Source: an uncultured Clostridium sp. (GTDB lineage: Bacteria > Bacillota > Clostridia > Lachnospirales > Lachnospiraceae). Taken from it: a DNA stretch of 6,065 nucleotides. The stretch is taken from NCBI GenBank assembly GCA_947643685.1, contig CANRXD010000115.1, forward strand, positions 1-6,065. Direction: 5' to 3'. Both the position numbers and the translations under genes were made by a program. Below are positions 1 to 6,065 of this stretch, in pieces (the stretch's first letter is position 1; each line of letters begins with the position of its first letter). The notes under the pieces are model-generated. The model ran no database searches and had not been told where the DNA came from. It saw nothing but the letters and a program-made list of their open reading frames with translations.

Positions 1-273
1 TTCTAAAACCAGCGCTTCCAGCTCCGAATCCGTAATGATATACTCAAACCGGGCAATTCTGGAGACCATTTTTTCGATTTTTGCAGTCTTATTGCGGCTG
101 CTCTGGAAATACTGGCGCACCCGGTTTTTCAGGCTGATGGCCTTTCCCACGTATATGATTTCATCATGCTTATCATGCATGATATAAACTCCCGGCGAAG
201 CTGGGAGTTTTTTCAGTTCTTCTTCTATATTGAAAGGATTTTCATTATTGGAAAAATTATCATTCTCTGTCAA
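1..273 (-). CDS. uvrC: UvrC, excinuclease ABC subunit C, N-terminal part (runs off left edge)
   Basis: UvrC is the dual-incision nuclease of the cytoplasmic UvrABC nucleotide excision repair system. Only the first 91 codons of a protein usually about 600 residues long are present; the frame is open to base 1. They cover most of the N-terminal GIY-YIG domain, which makes the 3' incision. Visible are [10 protein letters not shown] (residues 23-32, the GVY half of the motif), [18 protein letters not shown] (39-56, the YVG half and the conserved Arg at 51) and the [12 protein letters not shown] stretch (80-91) that carries a conserved acidic residue. The start is TTG at 273-271. An in-frame stop lies just upstream and the only in-frame ATG downstream is inside the GIY-YIG core, so no other usual start fits. 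A GGAGAG site (287-282) precedes it. It overlaps the stop of the DUF1653 gene by 4 nt, which suggests translational coupling. Identity is near certain. Confidence 0.95.
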   Translation of the reverse strand, partial: MTENDNFSNNENPFNIEEELKKLPASPGVYIMHDKHDEIIYVGKAISLKNRVRQYFQSSRNKTAKIEKMVSRIARFEYIITDSELEALVLE

Positions 274-794
274 CGCAACCGCTCTCCGTCAAATTTTTTC
301 AGCATCAGAATATGCCGCCTGATGTCGGCAATCTGCTCACTTACGTTTTCCCCTGACACCTGTATATCAAGGACTGTGCAGATATTGTCTACTTCTTTTC
401 TGGTGGCCTTTGAAGAAAGTCTCTGAAGGGCCTCCAGCATCCTGTCATATTTCTTTTCATCCATGGCGTCAAAAAAATCTAAAAGACAGGCGTCCACGCC
501 CGGCTTCCATGGCGGCTCCTCTTTCTTTTTATCCGAAGTCTCCCCGTCAGTGTTTACTTTTACCTTTTCAAAACGGAACTTCTGGCTTGCTTTGGGATAC
601 TTTTCACGGTCTACTTCTTCCATAAAGCTTTCCAGAGGGCGCACCCAGACTTTAAAGTCCCCGTAAAGGGCCTGATATACCACCATCTTTTCCCCTGTTT
701 CAGAATGGTACGCGATGGTCACGATCTGGTACATCTTATTTTTAAAGTGCCGGTAGAATTCTCCCGGCACTGGTATGGATCTTTCCTGATTCAT
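270..794 (-). CDS. DUF1653 domain protein
   Basis: This 174-residue cytoplasmic protein has an N-terminal DUF1653 domain, about residues 9-62. The family signature is clear: [16 protein letters not shown], then [17 protein letters not shown], then VWVRPLESF. The biochemical role of DUF1653 is not established; it is a small beta-rich domain, often a stand-alone protein of under 100 residues. Here it is followed by a lysine/glutamate-rich linker (about 78-97) and a mostly helical tail (about 98-170, from the [13 protein letters not shown] stretch onward) that I do not recognise. No signal peptide or membrane segment is visible. The ATG at 794 is preceded by AAGGA at good spacing. The gene lies 32 nt after the lipoprotein gene and overlaps uvrC by 4 nt, so all three are probably co-transcribed. 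A link to DNA repair is only suggested by position. Confidence 0.87.
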   Translation of the reverse strand: MNQERSIPVPGEFYRHFKNKMYQIVTIAYHSETGEKMVVYQALYGDFKVWVRPLESFMEEVDREKYPKASQKFRFEKVKVNTDGETSDKKKEEPPWKPGVDACLLDFFDAMDEKKYDRMLEALQRLSSKATRKEVDNICTVLDIQVSGENVSEQIADIRRHILMLKKFDGERLR

Positions 795-826
795 TTTTTC
801 CTTCTTTCCCGGCTCACATCATTACA

Positions 827-2080
827 TTATTCTCCGGCATCCTCCGGGCGGAAATGATAGCGGTTGGCAGCGCTCCAGAGCATCCACTCATCATACCCTG
901 CATCCTTCACTGCCTGTATCTGCTTTTGTATCTCCTCATATCCATAGGAAATGTACTTGCCCTCACCCAGATAAGAAGCCGTAAAATCCTGAAGCCATGG
1001 CCTTACCACAGCCTGGCTGCTCACATGTCCGTCGGCTTCCGCCGCCTGATCCATGACGGATTTCGACTTCTGCAAAGCCGCAAGAACCGTCTCATAGGGC
1101 TGCTTATCCGGATATTCCAGCCCGAAATTTCCCGCACCATAGTGGGACGGGTAAATCATAGGGCAGATATAGTCCAGATGCTTCGCCATTTCTGTATAGA
1201 TCTGGCCCACAGCATTGGCATCAATTTCACTGTCAATAATGGTCCCGAACACATCCGCAGACACAAAAAGTCCCTGGGACGCCAGATTTTCATAGGCATA
1301 TTTCACAAATTCCGTAATCGTGTCTGTTTTGGAGCGCCCCTTTGTAACCTCCTCGTCAAAAACCACCTGTTTCATGGTTCCTTCTGTGGAGAACCGGATA
1401 TAGTCAAACTGAACCTCATCGAACCCGGCCTCCTTTGCAGCGGTTCCCACCTCCACCAGATAATCCCAGACCTCTATCCGGTAGGGGTCCACCCAGGCCA
1501 TTCCCTGCTTATCCCGGTAAAGGCTTCCGTCTGCCAGATGGAGGCTCCATTCCGGCTTCTGCTCTGCCAGATAGGGATCCCGGAAGGCCACCACGCGTGC
1601 AATCACATAAAGCCCACGCTCCTTTAAGGAAGAAATCAGGCTCTTAATATCTTTCACGTAAGGACGGCATGCGCCGATCTCTGTCACCACCGGAGAATCA
1701 ATCTGGCAGGTAATCCGGCCCTGATCATCCTTAAAGTCGATAACCACCGTATTGATTTCTGTTCCCTCCATACTGTCCAGAATGTTCTGGAATAATTCCG
1801 TGCTCCCTGACATGGGACCGGAAATATAAATTCCGCGTACCTTTGTTGGCTCGCGCCCCGGCAATGCCGGATTATTTTCATCCACAATACGGACAGAAAT
1901 GGTCTTGTTCTTCTCCGGGCCTACGTTTTCGATGACTTTAATTCCGCTGGTCTCCTCTTCGGCAGGCTCCTCCTCCGGCAGCAAAGCTTCAGCCGTCGTT
2001 CCTTCCTCCGGCGCAGGTCTGGAACAGCCTATCAGAGCCAGCAGTCCTGCAAGGGAAACCGCAAATAACCATCTTCTCAT
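827..2080 (-). CDS. Putative glycoside hydrolase lipoprotein (DUF4015, PF13200 type)
   Basis: This 417-residue protein is predicted to be exported and lipid-anchored. Residues 1-19 form a signal peptide with an MRR start, a hydrophobic core and an LIGC lipobox, placing the lipidated Cys at 19. An acidic, Pro/Glu-rich linker follows (about 24-44). From about 80 the sequence matches the DUF4015 family, a predicted TIM-barrel glycoside hydrolase-like group: VRGIYISGP (81-89), TVVIDFKDDQG (111-121), YVIARVVAFRDP (158-169), WVDPYR (196-201), GFDEVQFDYIRF (219-230), SADVFG (274-279), YICPMIYPSHY (304-314) and WMLWSAANRY (399-408). Asp226 and Asp276 are candidate active-site acids by position in the barrel, which is inference. 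Substrate is unknown; an envelope or exopolysaccharide glycan is a reasonable guess. The ATG at 2080 has an AGAGGA site about 9 nt upstream. It is the first gene of the minus-strand unit. Family is confident, activity is not. Confidence 0.88.
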   Translation of the reverse strand: MRRWLFAVSLAGLLALIGCSRPAPEEGTTAEALLPEEEPAEEETSGIKVIENVGPEKNKTISVRIVDENNPALPGREPTKVRGIYISGPMSGSTELFQNILDSMEGTEINTVVIDFKDDQGRITCQIDSPVVTEIGACRPYVKDIKSLISSLKERGLYVIARVVAFRDPYLAEQKPEWSLHLADGSLYRDKQGMAWVDPYRIEVWDYLVEVGTAAKEAGFDEVQFDYIRFSTEGTMKQVVFDEEVTKGRSKTDTITEFVKYAYENLASQGLFVSADVFGTIIDSEIDANAVGQIYTEMAKHLDYICPMIYPSHYGAGNFGLEYPDKQPYETVLAALQKSKSVMDQAAEADGHVSSQAVVRPWLQDFTASYLGEGKYISYGYEEIQKQIQAVKDAGYDEWMLWSAANRYHFRPEDAGE

Positions 2081-2117
2081 GTTTTTCGTTCCTCTTCCGT
2101 AGTTTCTTGCTCTCTCT

Positions 2118-2147
2118 ATCTTAACATAAGTATAGCCATTATGGAAA
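2118..2147 (-). promoter_or_regulatory. Possible sigma-A-type promoter for the lipoprotein-DUF1653-uvrC unit
   Basis: Read on the minus strand, TTTCCA (2147-2142) could be a -35 box and TAAGAT (2123-2118) a -10 box, with an 18-nt spacer. TATACT (2134-2129) is a better -10 by itself but has no good -35 at the right distance. Transcription would start near 2110, about 30 nt before the lipoprotein start. This rests on hexamer matching by eye in AT-rich DNA, where chance matches are common. Confidence 0.3.
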
Positions 2148-2170
2148 GAAAAAAATTTAAAAAACTACTG

Positions 2171-2197
2171 TTCAAATGTAAATTTTTGTAAGATAAT
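2171..2197 (+). promoter_or_regulatory. Possible promoter for the DUF1846-M20 operon
   Basis: TTCAAA (2171-2176, four of six matches to TTGACA) and GATAAT (2192-2197, five of six matches to TATAAT) are separated by 15 nt, slightly shorter than ideal. The block lies about 75 nt before the DUF1846 start, in the most AT-rich part of the divergent region. The leader that would follow contains GTAAC (2218-2222) and GTTAC (2239-2243) around a small GGT-AAAA-ACC hairpin, which is weak and may be chance. Confidence 0.35.
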
Positions 2198-2254
2198 AGA
2201 AATATATGTGAAAAATAGTAACTGTGAGGGTAAAAACCGTTACGAAAACTATAC

Positions 2255-2260
2255 AGGAGG
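2255..2260 (+). promoter_or_regulatory. Ribosome binding site that sets the DUF1846 start
   Basis: A full AGGAGG lies 11 nt before the ATG at 2272. This argues against the in-frame GTG at 2224, which would put the AGGAGG inside the coding sequence. A second ATG at 2264 lies between the two but is out of frame and only 3 nt from the AGGAGG. Confidence 0.8.
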
Positions 2261-2271
2261 AACATGCAATC

Positions 2272-3744
2272 ATGCAAAAACAGGGGTTCGACAATGCCAA
2301 ATACCTGGCCATGCAGTCCGATCACATCCGTGAACGGATCGGCCAGTTCGGTGATAAACTGTATCTTGAATTCGGCGGCAAGCTCTTTGACGACTATCAT
2401 GCATCCAGAGTTCTTCCGGGCTTTGAACCGGACAGCAAGCTCCGTATGCTGATGCAGCTTGCCGATCAGGCGGAAATCATCATCGCCATCAACGCCGCAG
2501 ACATTACAAAAAACAAAATCCGCTATGATCTGGGAATTACCTATGATCTGGACGTACTCCGCCTGATCCGCGTCTTTACCGACCGCGGACTCTACGTAGG
2601 CAGCGTGGTCATCACCCACTATTCTGAAATTCCTGCCATCGTTCAGTTTAAAAATAAGCTGGAAAAAATGGGAATCCGGGTTTACCGCCATTATACCATA
2701 AACGGCTATCCCAGCAACATTCCCCTTATCGTAAGTGACGAGGGATATGGAAAAAATGATTATATCGAGACTTCGAGGCCTTTGATTGTGGTAACGGCCC
2801 CCGGACCCGGAAGCGGAAAAATGGCCACCTGCCTTTCTCAGCTCTACCATGAAAACAAGAGGGGAATCAAGGCAGGATATGCAAAATTTGAGACCTTCCC
2901 CGTCTGGAACCTGCCCTTAAAGCATCCTGTGAATCTGGCCTATGAGGCCGCTACCGCCGATTTAAATGATGTAAACATGATTGACCCCTTCCACCTGGAG
3001 TCCTATGGAGAAACCGCCGTAAATTACAACCGTGATGTGGAGATTTTCCCGGTTTTAAGTGCAATTTTTGAGGGAATCTTCGGGGAGTGCCCTTATAAAT
3101 CCCCCACTGACATGGGTGTCAACATGGCAGGCTTCTGCATTGTGGATGATGAAGTCTGCCGCGAAGCATCCCGCCAGGAAATCATCCGTCGTTATTACCA
3201 GGCCCTTGGAAAATTAATAAAAGACGAATCTGCCAACGGGGAAGCCTATAAAATTGAGCTGATTATGAAGCAGGCAAAAATTTCTCCGGAAAACCGCGCC
3301 GTGGTTCCGGCTGCCCTCTCTCTGGCGGCGTCCATTCTGGCTCCGGCTGCTGCTTTAGAGCTTCCTGACGGAAAAATCGTCCTGGGAAAAACAAAAGAGT
3401 TATTGGGTGCTTCTGCCGCTGTTCTTTTAAATGCAGTAAAAGAACTGGGCGGCATTGACCATGGTCTGGACCTGATTTCACCGGAATCCATCGCTCCTAT
3501 CCAGGAATTAAAGGTAAAATACCTGGGAAGCATCAACCCGCGTCTTCATACAGACGAGGTTCTCATCGCCTTATCTACCTGTGCGGCCACCGATGAAAAT
3601 GCCCAGAAAGCTTTAGAGCAGCTTCCAAGGCTCCGGGGCTGCCAGCTTCACACTTCTGTCCTTTTATCAGATGTGGACACCAAAATTTTTAAAAAGCTTG
3701 GTATCGACCTGACCTGTGAACCGGTTCAGGGCGATAAAAAATAA
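2272..3744 (+). CDS. DUF1846 domain protein (PF08903)
   Basis: This 490-residue protein is the usual full length for the DUF1846 family of Firmicutes and some Actinobacteria, whose biochemical function I cannot state. Strong family blocks are DHIRERIGQFGDKLYLEFGGKL (17-38, split by two variable positions), ASRVLPGFEPD (44-54), AINAADI (72-78), YVGSVVIT (108-115), the TAPGPGSGK loop (175-183), GYAKFETFPVWNLPL (202-216), AYEAATADL and MIDPFHL (223-242), the YNRDVEIFPVL stretch (252-262), SPTDMGVNM (277-285) and GSINPRLH (419-426). The GPGSGK loop resembles a Walker A nucleotide-binding loop, but no clear Walker B partner is seen. No signal peptide or membrane helix is present, so it is probably cytoplasmic. 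The start is the ATG at 2272, chosen for the AGGAGG upstream. The M20 hydrolase gene follows 25 nt downstream, so the two are very likely one operon. Family assignment is confident. Confidence 0.92.
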   Translation: MQKQGFDNAKYLAMQSDHIRERIGQFGDKLYLEFGGKLFDDYHASRVLPGFEPDSKLRMLMQLADQAEIIIAINAADITKNKIRYDLGITYDLDVLRLIRVFTDRGLYVGSVVITHYSEIPAIVQFKNKLEKMGIRVYRHYTINGYPSNIPLIVSDEGYGKNDYIETSRPLIVVTAPGPGSGKMATCLSQLYHENKRGIKAGYAKFETFPVWNLPLKHPVNLAYEAATADLNDVNMIDPFHLESYGETAVNYNRDVEIFPVLSAIFEGIFGECPYKSPTDMGVNMAGFCIVDDEVCREASRQEIIRRYYQALGKLIKDESANGEAYKIELIMKQAKISPENRAVVPAALSLAASILAPAAALELPDGKIVLGKTKELLGASAAVLLNAVKELGGIDHGLDLISPESIAPIQELKVKYLGSINPRLHTDEVLIALSTCAATDENAQKALEQLPRLRGCQLHTSVLLSDVDTKIFKKLGIDLTCEPVQGDKK

Positions 3745-3751
3745 ATTAACC

Positions 3752-3760
3752 AAAGGAGGA
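3752..3760 (+). promoter_or_regulatory. Ribosome binding site that sets the M20 hydrolase start
   Basis: AAAGGAGGA lies 9 nt before the ATG at 3770. An in-frame ATG exists at 3716, but it is inside the DUF1846 gene and would encode a lysine-rich leader with no family match, so 3770 is the start. Confidence 0.85.
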
Positions 3761-3769
3761 CTAAAATCC

Positions 3770-4909
3770 ATGAACACTCTTCTTCCCAAAGAGCTGAAAG
3801 CCTACATTGACGCAAATCAGGATACTCTGGTAAAACTTCTGGATACCCTCTGCCGCATCCCCTCTCCGTCCAATCACGAAGAGCTGCGGGCAGAATTTAT
3901 CCGCGACTGGTTTGAAAAAGAGGGCTGCAAGGGCGCTTACATCGACAAGGCCTTAAACGTAATCTATCCCTTCCACTGTGAGGAGCAGGCCGATCTTGTG
4001 GCCTTTACGGCCCATTCCGACACCGTATTCCCCGACACTACCCCCTTTGATGTGGTCTACGACGGCGACATCATGCGCTGTCCCGGTGTCGGCGACAATA
4101 CCTCCAACCTTTCCATTATGATGCTTCTGGCAAGCTGGTTTACAAAAAACAATTACATTCCCAAACAGGGAATCCTGTTTGTGGCAAGCTCCGGTGAAGA
4201 GGGGCTTGGGAATTTAAAGGGCTGCCGCCAGCTTCTGGAAGATTACAAAGGAAAGCTTTCTGTTTTAGTTGCCCTGGATGGCTCCTATGACTCCATCGTC
4301 ACTGACGCAGTGGGATCTCTCCGCTACCGGGTGGGCGTTCATACCGAAGGCGGCCATTCTTACGGTAAGTTCGGAAACCTAAACGCCATTCAGGTACTTT
4401 CCTCCATCATCAACACCCTGTACACCTACAAAGTGCCCGCAGGCGGACGGAGCACCTATAATGTGGGAACCATCACCGGGGGCACCTCCATCAATACGAT
4501 CGCACAATATGCGGAAATGCGCTTTGAGTACCGCTCCGATGTCCGTGAAAGCCTGGCTTCCATGAACCGGTTCTTCCTTTCCGTTCTGGATTCCTACCGG
4601 AATATGGATAAGGTTGAGCTTGAGTGCGAGCTTTTAGGAGAACGTCCCTGTACCGGAGACGTAAACCACGAGGCACAGGACGCCCTCATTGAAAAAGCCC
4701 AGGGCATCATCGAGGCCTTTACAGGAAAGCGGGTAGAATGCCATTCCGGCTCCACCGACTGCAACATCCCCCTCTCCACCGGAATCCCCGCCATCTGCTT
4801 CGGCGGACACATGGGAACCGGAGCCCATACCCGGGAAGAGTTCTTAAATGTAAAAGACCTCCATCTGGGGATGGAGATCGTGGCTGCCTTTATCATGACA
4901 TATTTTTAA
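3770..4909 (+). CDS. M20 family metallopeptidase / metallohydrolase
   Basis: This 379-residue protein is a dizinc hydrolase of the M20/M25/M40 group, which cleaves peptides or amide bonds of small molecules in the cytoplasm. Expected catalytic elements are all visible: AHSDTVF with His82 and Asp84, GVGDNTSN with bridging Asp109, SSGEEGLGN with general base Glu143 and ligand Glu144, ALDGS with Asp170, and the C-terminal GTGAHTREE with His353. The inserted dimerisation domain covers about 184-292 and has the conserved GGHS (194-197) and GGTSINTIA (237-245). There is no signal peptide. Length is typical. Peptidase T-like tripeptidases share this layout, but the sequence is not close enough to name a substrate; aminoacylase or dipeptidase activity is also possible. 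It sits 25 nt after DUF1846 with a strong ribosome binding site, so they are co-transcribed. The stop overlaps the A-tract of the following hairpin. Confidence 0.9.
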   Translation: MNTLLPKELKAYIDANQDTLVKLLDTLCRIPSPSNHEELRAEFIRDWFEKEGCKGAYIDKALNVIYPFHCEEQADLVAFTAHSDTVFPDTTPFDVVYDGDIMRCPGVGDNTSNLSIMMLLASWFTKNNYIPKQGILFVASSGEEGLGNLKGCRQLLEDYKGKLSVLVALDGSYDSIVTDAVGSLRYRVGVHTEGGHSYGKFGNLNAIQVLSSIINTLYTYKVPAGGRSTYNVGTITGGTSINTIAQYAEMRFEYRSDVRESLASMNRFFLSVLDSYRNMDKVELECELLGERPCTGDVNHEAQDALIEKAQGIIEAFTGKRVECHSGSTDCNIPLSTGIPAICFGGHMGTGAHTREEFLNVKDLHLGMEIVAAFIMTYF

Positions 4910-4911
4910 AA

Positions 4912-4935
4912 AAGAGGTTCACTTAAGAACCTCTT
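4912..4935. terminator. Perfect 9-bp hairpin after the M20 gene
   Basis: AAGAGGTTC (4912-4920) and GAACCTCTT (4927-4935) are exact reverse complements around a 6-nt loop, just 2 nt after the M20 stop. On the plus strand the hairpin is followed by CTGGG, not a T-run, so it is a poor intrinsic terminator for the operon it follows. On the minus strand the arm runs into a short T-run (complement of 4908-4911 plus the arm's own TT), so the tail fits antisense transcription better. It could also act as a 3' end stabiliser or a processing site. Confidence 0.5.
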
Positions 4936-5010
4936 CTGGGATATGTACATGGTGACAGTTCCAGAAAGATCCGCCGGCATCACCAAATAAAATCTCTCAA
5001 AGATTGGAGA
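4934..5010 (+). promoter_or_regulatory. Possible structured leader of the purine permease gene
   Basis: Two 6-bp stems interleave: TTCTGG (4934-4939) with CCAGAA (4961-4966), and TGGTGA (4950-4955) with TCACCA (4980-4985), the order of an H-type pseudoknot. Next, AATCT (4991-4995) and AGATT (5001-5005) form a small hairpin just before the GGAGA ribosome binding site (5006-5010), and TCTC at 4995-4998 could instead pair with GAGA of that site. Purine permease genes often carry riboswitches, but I find no purine or preQ1 riboswitch consensus here. Hand folding only; stems this short arise by chance fairly often. I see no convincing promoter in this gap. Confidence 0.25.
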
Positions 5011-5016
5011 ACACTT

Positions 5017-6033
5017 ATGAGTCTGGAAAAGTTTTTTCACCTGAAGGAAAACCACACGGACGTGAAAACGGAAATCATGGCCGGAATTACTTCATTCATG
5101 ACCATGGCCTATATACTGGCCGTGAACCCCAACATCCTTTCCGCATCGGGAATGGATCATGGAGCCGTATTTACTGCAACTGCCGTGGCTTCCTTCATCG
5201 GCACCCTCTGTATGGCGCTCTTTGCCAATTATCCCTTTGCCCTTGCCCCCGGCATGGGTCTCAACGCCTACTTTGCTTACACTGTTGTTCTGGGTATGGG
5301 ATATACCTGGCAGGTGGCTCTCGCCGCTGTATTAGCGGAGGGCCTCATCTTCATCGTAATGTCCATTTTCAATGTACGTGAAGCCATCTTCAATGCCATT
5401 CCCTTCAATCTGAAAAAGGCAGTCAGTGTGGGAATCGGCCTCTTTATTGCCTTCATTGGCCTGCAGAATGCCAAAATTGTCATCGGCAGCGCCACTTTGG
5501 TGAGCCTCTTCTCTCTGGACGGCTACAATCAGACCCTTAACGGCCTGACCGCTTCTTTTCAGGACGTGGGAATCACCGTACTGTTAGCTGTCATCGGCGT
5601 TATTATCACCGCAATCCTGGTAGTAAAAAACATTAAGGGAAACATCCTCTGGGGAATTTTAATCACCTGGGCCCTCGGAATCATCTGCCAGTTTGCCGGG
5701 CTTTATGTTCCCAACGGCGATCTGGGCTTTTACAGCCTGCTGCCCGATTTTTCCAACGGAATTTCCATTCCCAGCCTGGCGCCCATTTTTGGCAAATTCA
5801 GCCTGGACGGCGTTCCGATCCTGGAATTCATCGTCATTGTGTTCGCCTTCCTCTTTGTAGATATCTTTGATACCATCGGCACTTTAATCGGTGTTGCATC
5901 TAAAGCTGATATGCTGGACGAAGAAGGAAAGCTTCCGCGAATCAAAGGCGCTCTTTTGGCCGATGCCGTCGGCACTACTGCCGGTGCCATGCTGGGTACT
6001 TCCACTGTAACTACTATAACTCGATTTAAATAA
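5017..6033 (+). pseudogene. NCS2-family purine permease (AzgA/PbuG type), 3' end lost
   Basis: This family of membrane proteins imports adenine, guanine or hypoxanthine, usually by proton symport, with 14 membrane helices and about 430-480 residues. The frame here gives 338 residues, of which 1-333 match the family: EIMAGITSFMTMAYILAVNP (19-38), the APGMGLNAYF motif (77-86), AIPFNLKKAVSVGIGLFIAFIGLQNA (127-152, two adjoining blocks), FLFVDIFDTIGTLIG (278-292) and ALLADAVGTTAGAMLGTSTVTT (312-333). Family members normally continue with a YVES-type sequence and several more helices. Here the frame reads ITRFK and stops at 6033. The last 100 or so residues are missing, including helices of the second inverted repeat, so the product is probably non-functional. 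The ATG at 5017 has GGAGA 6 nt upstream. It may be broken by an insertion or be an assembly break. Purine subtype (adenine versus guanine/hypoxanthine) cannot be told. Confidence 0.85.
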
Positions 6034-6065
6034 CCTTACAATTTAAGCATTGGTAGTAGTCTGAG
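6016..6065. other. Foreign-looking junction sequence at the right edge
   Basis: From about 6016 the sequence stops matching the permease and becomes AT-rich (about 30% GC against about half in the gene). It holds ATTTAA twice (6024-6029 and 6041-6046) and a TAGTAGT (6054-6060) that is the inverse of ACTACTA at 6010-6016 across the junction. This would fit the end of an inserted element, a rearrangement point or a misassembly. Fifty bases are too few to name an element, and I recognise no known insertion sequence end. Confidence 0.5.

Noticed and set aside
854..1627. Plus-strand open frame of 257 codons opposite the lipoprotein gene
   Set aside because: It mirrors the DUF4015 coding sequence, has no family resemblance and no good ribosome binding site.
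2224..2271. GTG start for the DUF1846 gene adding 16 residues
   Set aside because: The extension has no family match and contains the AGGAGG that serves the ATG at 2272.
2116..2850. Long minus-strand open frame (244 codons) opposite the DUF1846 gene
   Set aside because: The plus-strand frame is an unmistakable DUF1846 protein; the antisense frame has no recognisable domain and runs into the promoter region.
4594..4896. Minus-strand open frames opposite the end of the M20 gene
   Set aside because: They are overlapping shadows of a conserved catalytic domain, with no family match of their own.
4988..4993. TAAAAT as a -10 box for a separate permease promoter
   Set aside because: No acceptable -35 hexamer lies 16-18 nt upstream.
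4911..5016. Purine or preQ1 riboswitch before the permease gene
   Set aside because: The GGATATG and AGAGGTTC words recall pieces of these classes, but the remaining conserved core positions and the A-rich preQ1 tail are absent.

Overview
The window looks like chromosomal DNA from a Gram-positive, low-to-mid GC Clostridia species, most likely in or near the Lachnospiraceae. The reasons are strong AGGAGG/AAAGGAGGA-type ribosome binding sites, tight operons, a lipoprotein signal peptide, and the gene families present (DUF4015 glycosidase-like lipoprotein, DUF1653, DUF1846, M20 hydrolase, AzgA-type purine permease). The genus assignment is inference. Coding DNA is roughly half GC and the shared upstream region is AT-rich.

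The layout is two divergent gene groups leaving a promoter region at about 2081-2271. On the minus strand, in transcription order, are a DUF4015 lipoprotein (2080-827), a DUF1653 protein (794-270) and the first 91 codons of uvrC (273-1), which runs off the left edge. The spacing is 32 nt and then a 4-nt overlap, so they form one transcription unit. The uvrC start is a forced TTG that shares bases with the preceding stop.

On the plus strand are a DUF1846 protein (2272-3744) and an M20 metallohydrolase (3770-4909), 25 nt apart with strong ribosome binding sites, clearly an operon. A perfect 9-bp hairpin follows, then a 107-nt gap that can be folded by hand into crossing stems, then an AzgA/PbuG-type purine permease (5017-6033). 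The permease matches its family up to about residue 333. It then changes abruptly into AT-rich unrelated sequence and stops, losing roughly the last quarter. The final 50 bases therefore look like the edge of an inserted element, a rearrangement or an assembly junction.

How the genes work together is only partly clear. UvrC is the nucleotide excision repair incision subunit, the lipoprotein is probably an exported carbohydrate-related or envelope enzyme, and the permease would import nucleobases if intact. DUF1846 and its M20 partner have no function I can assign from sequence. I see no CRISPR array, tRNA, rRNA or complete mobile element, and no clear evidence of a new multi-gene system. The points most worth a second look are the broken permease with its junction sequence and the structured leader in front of it.
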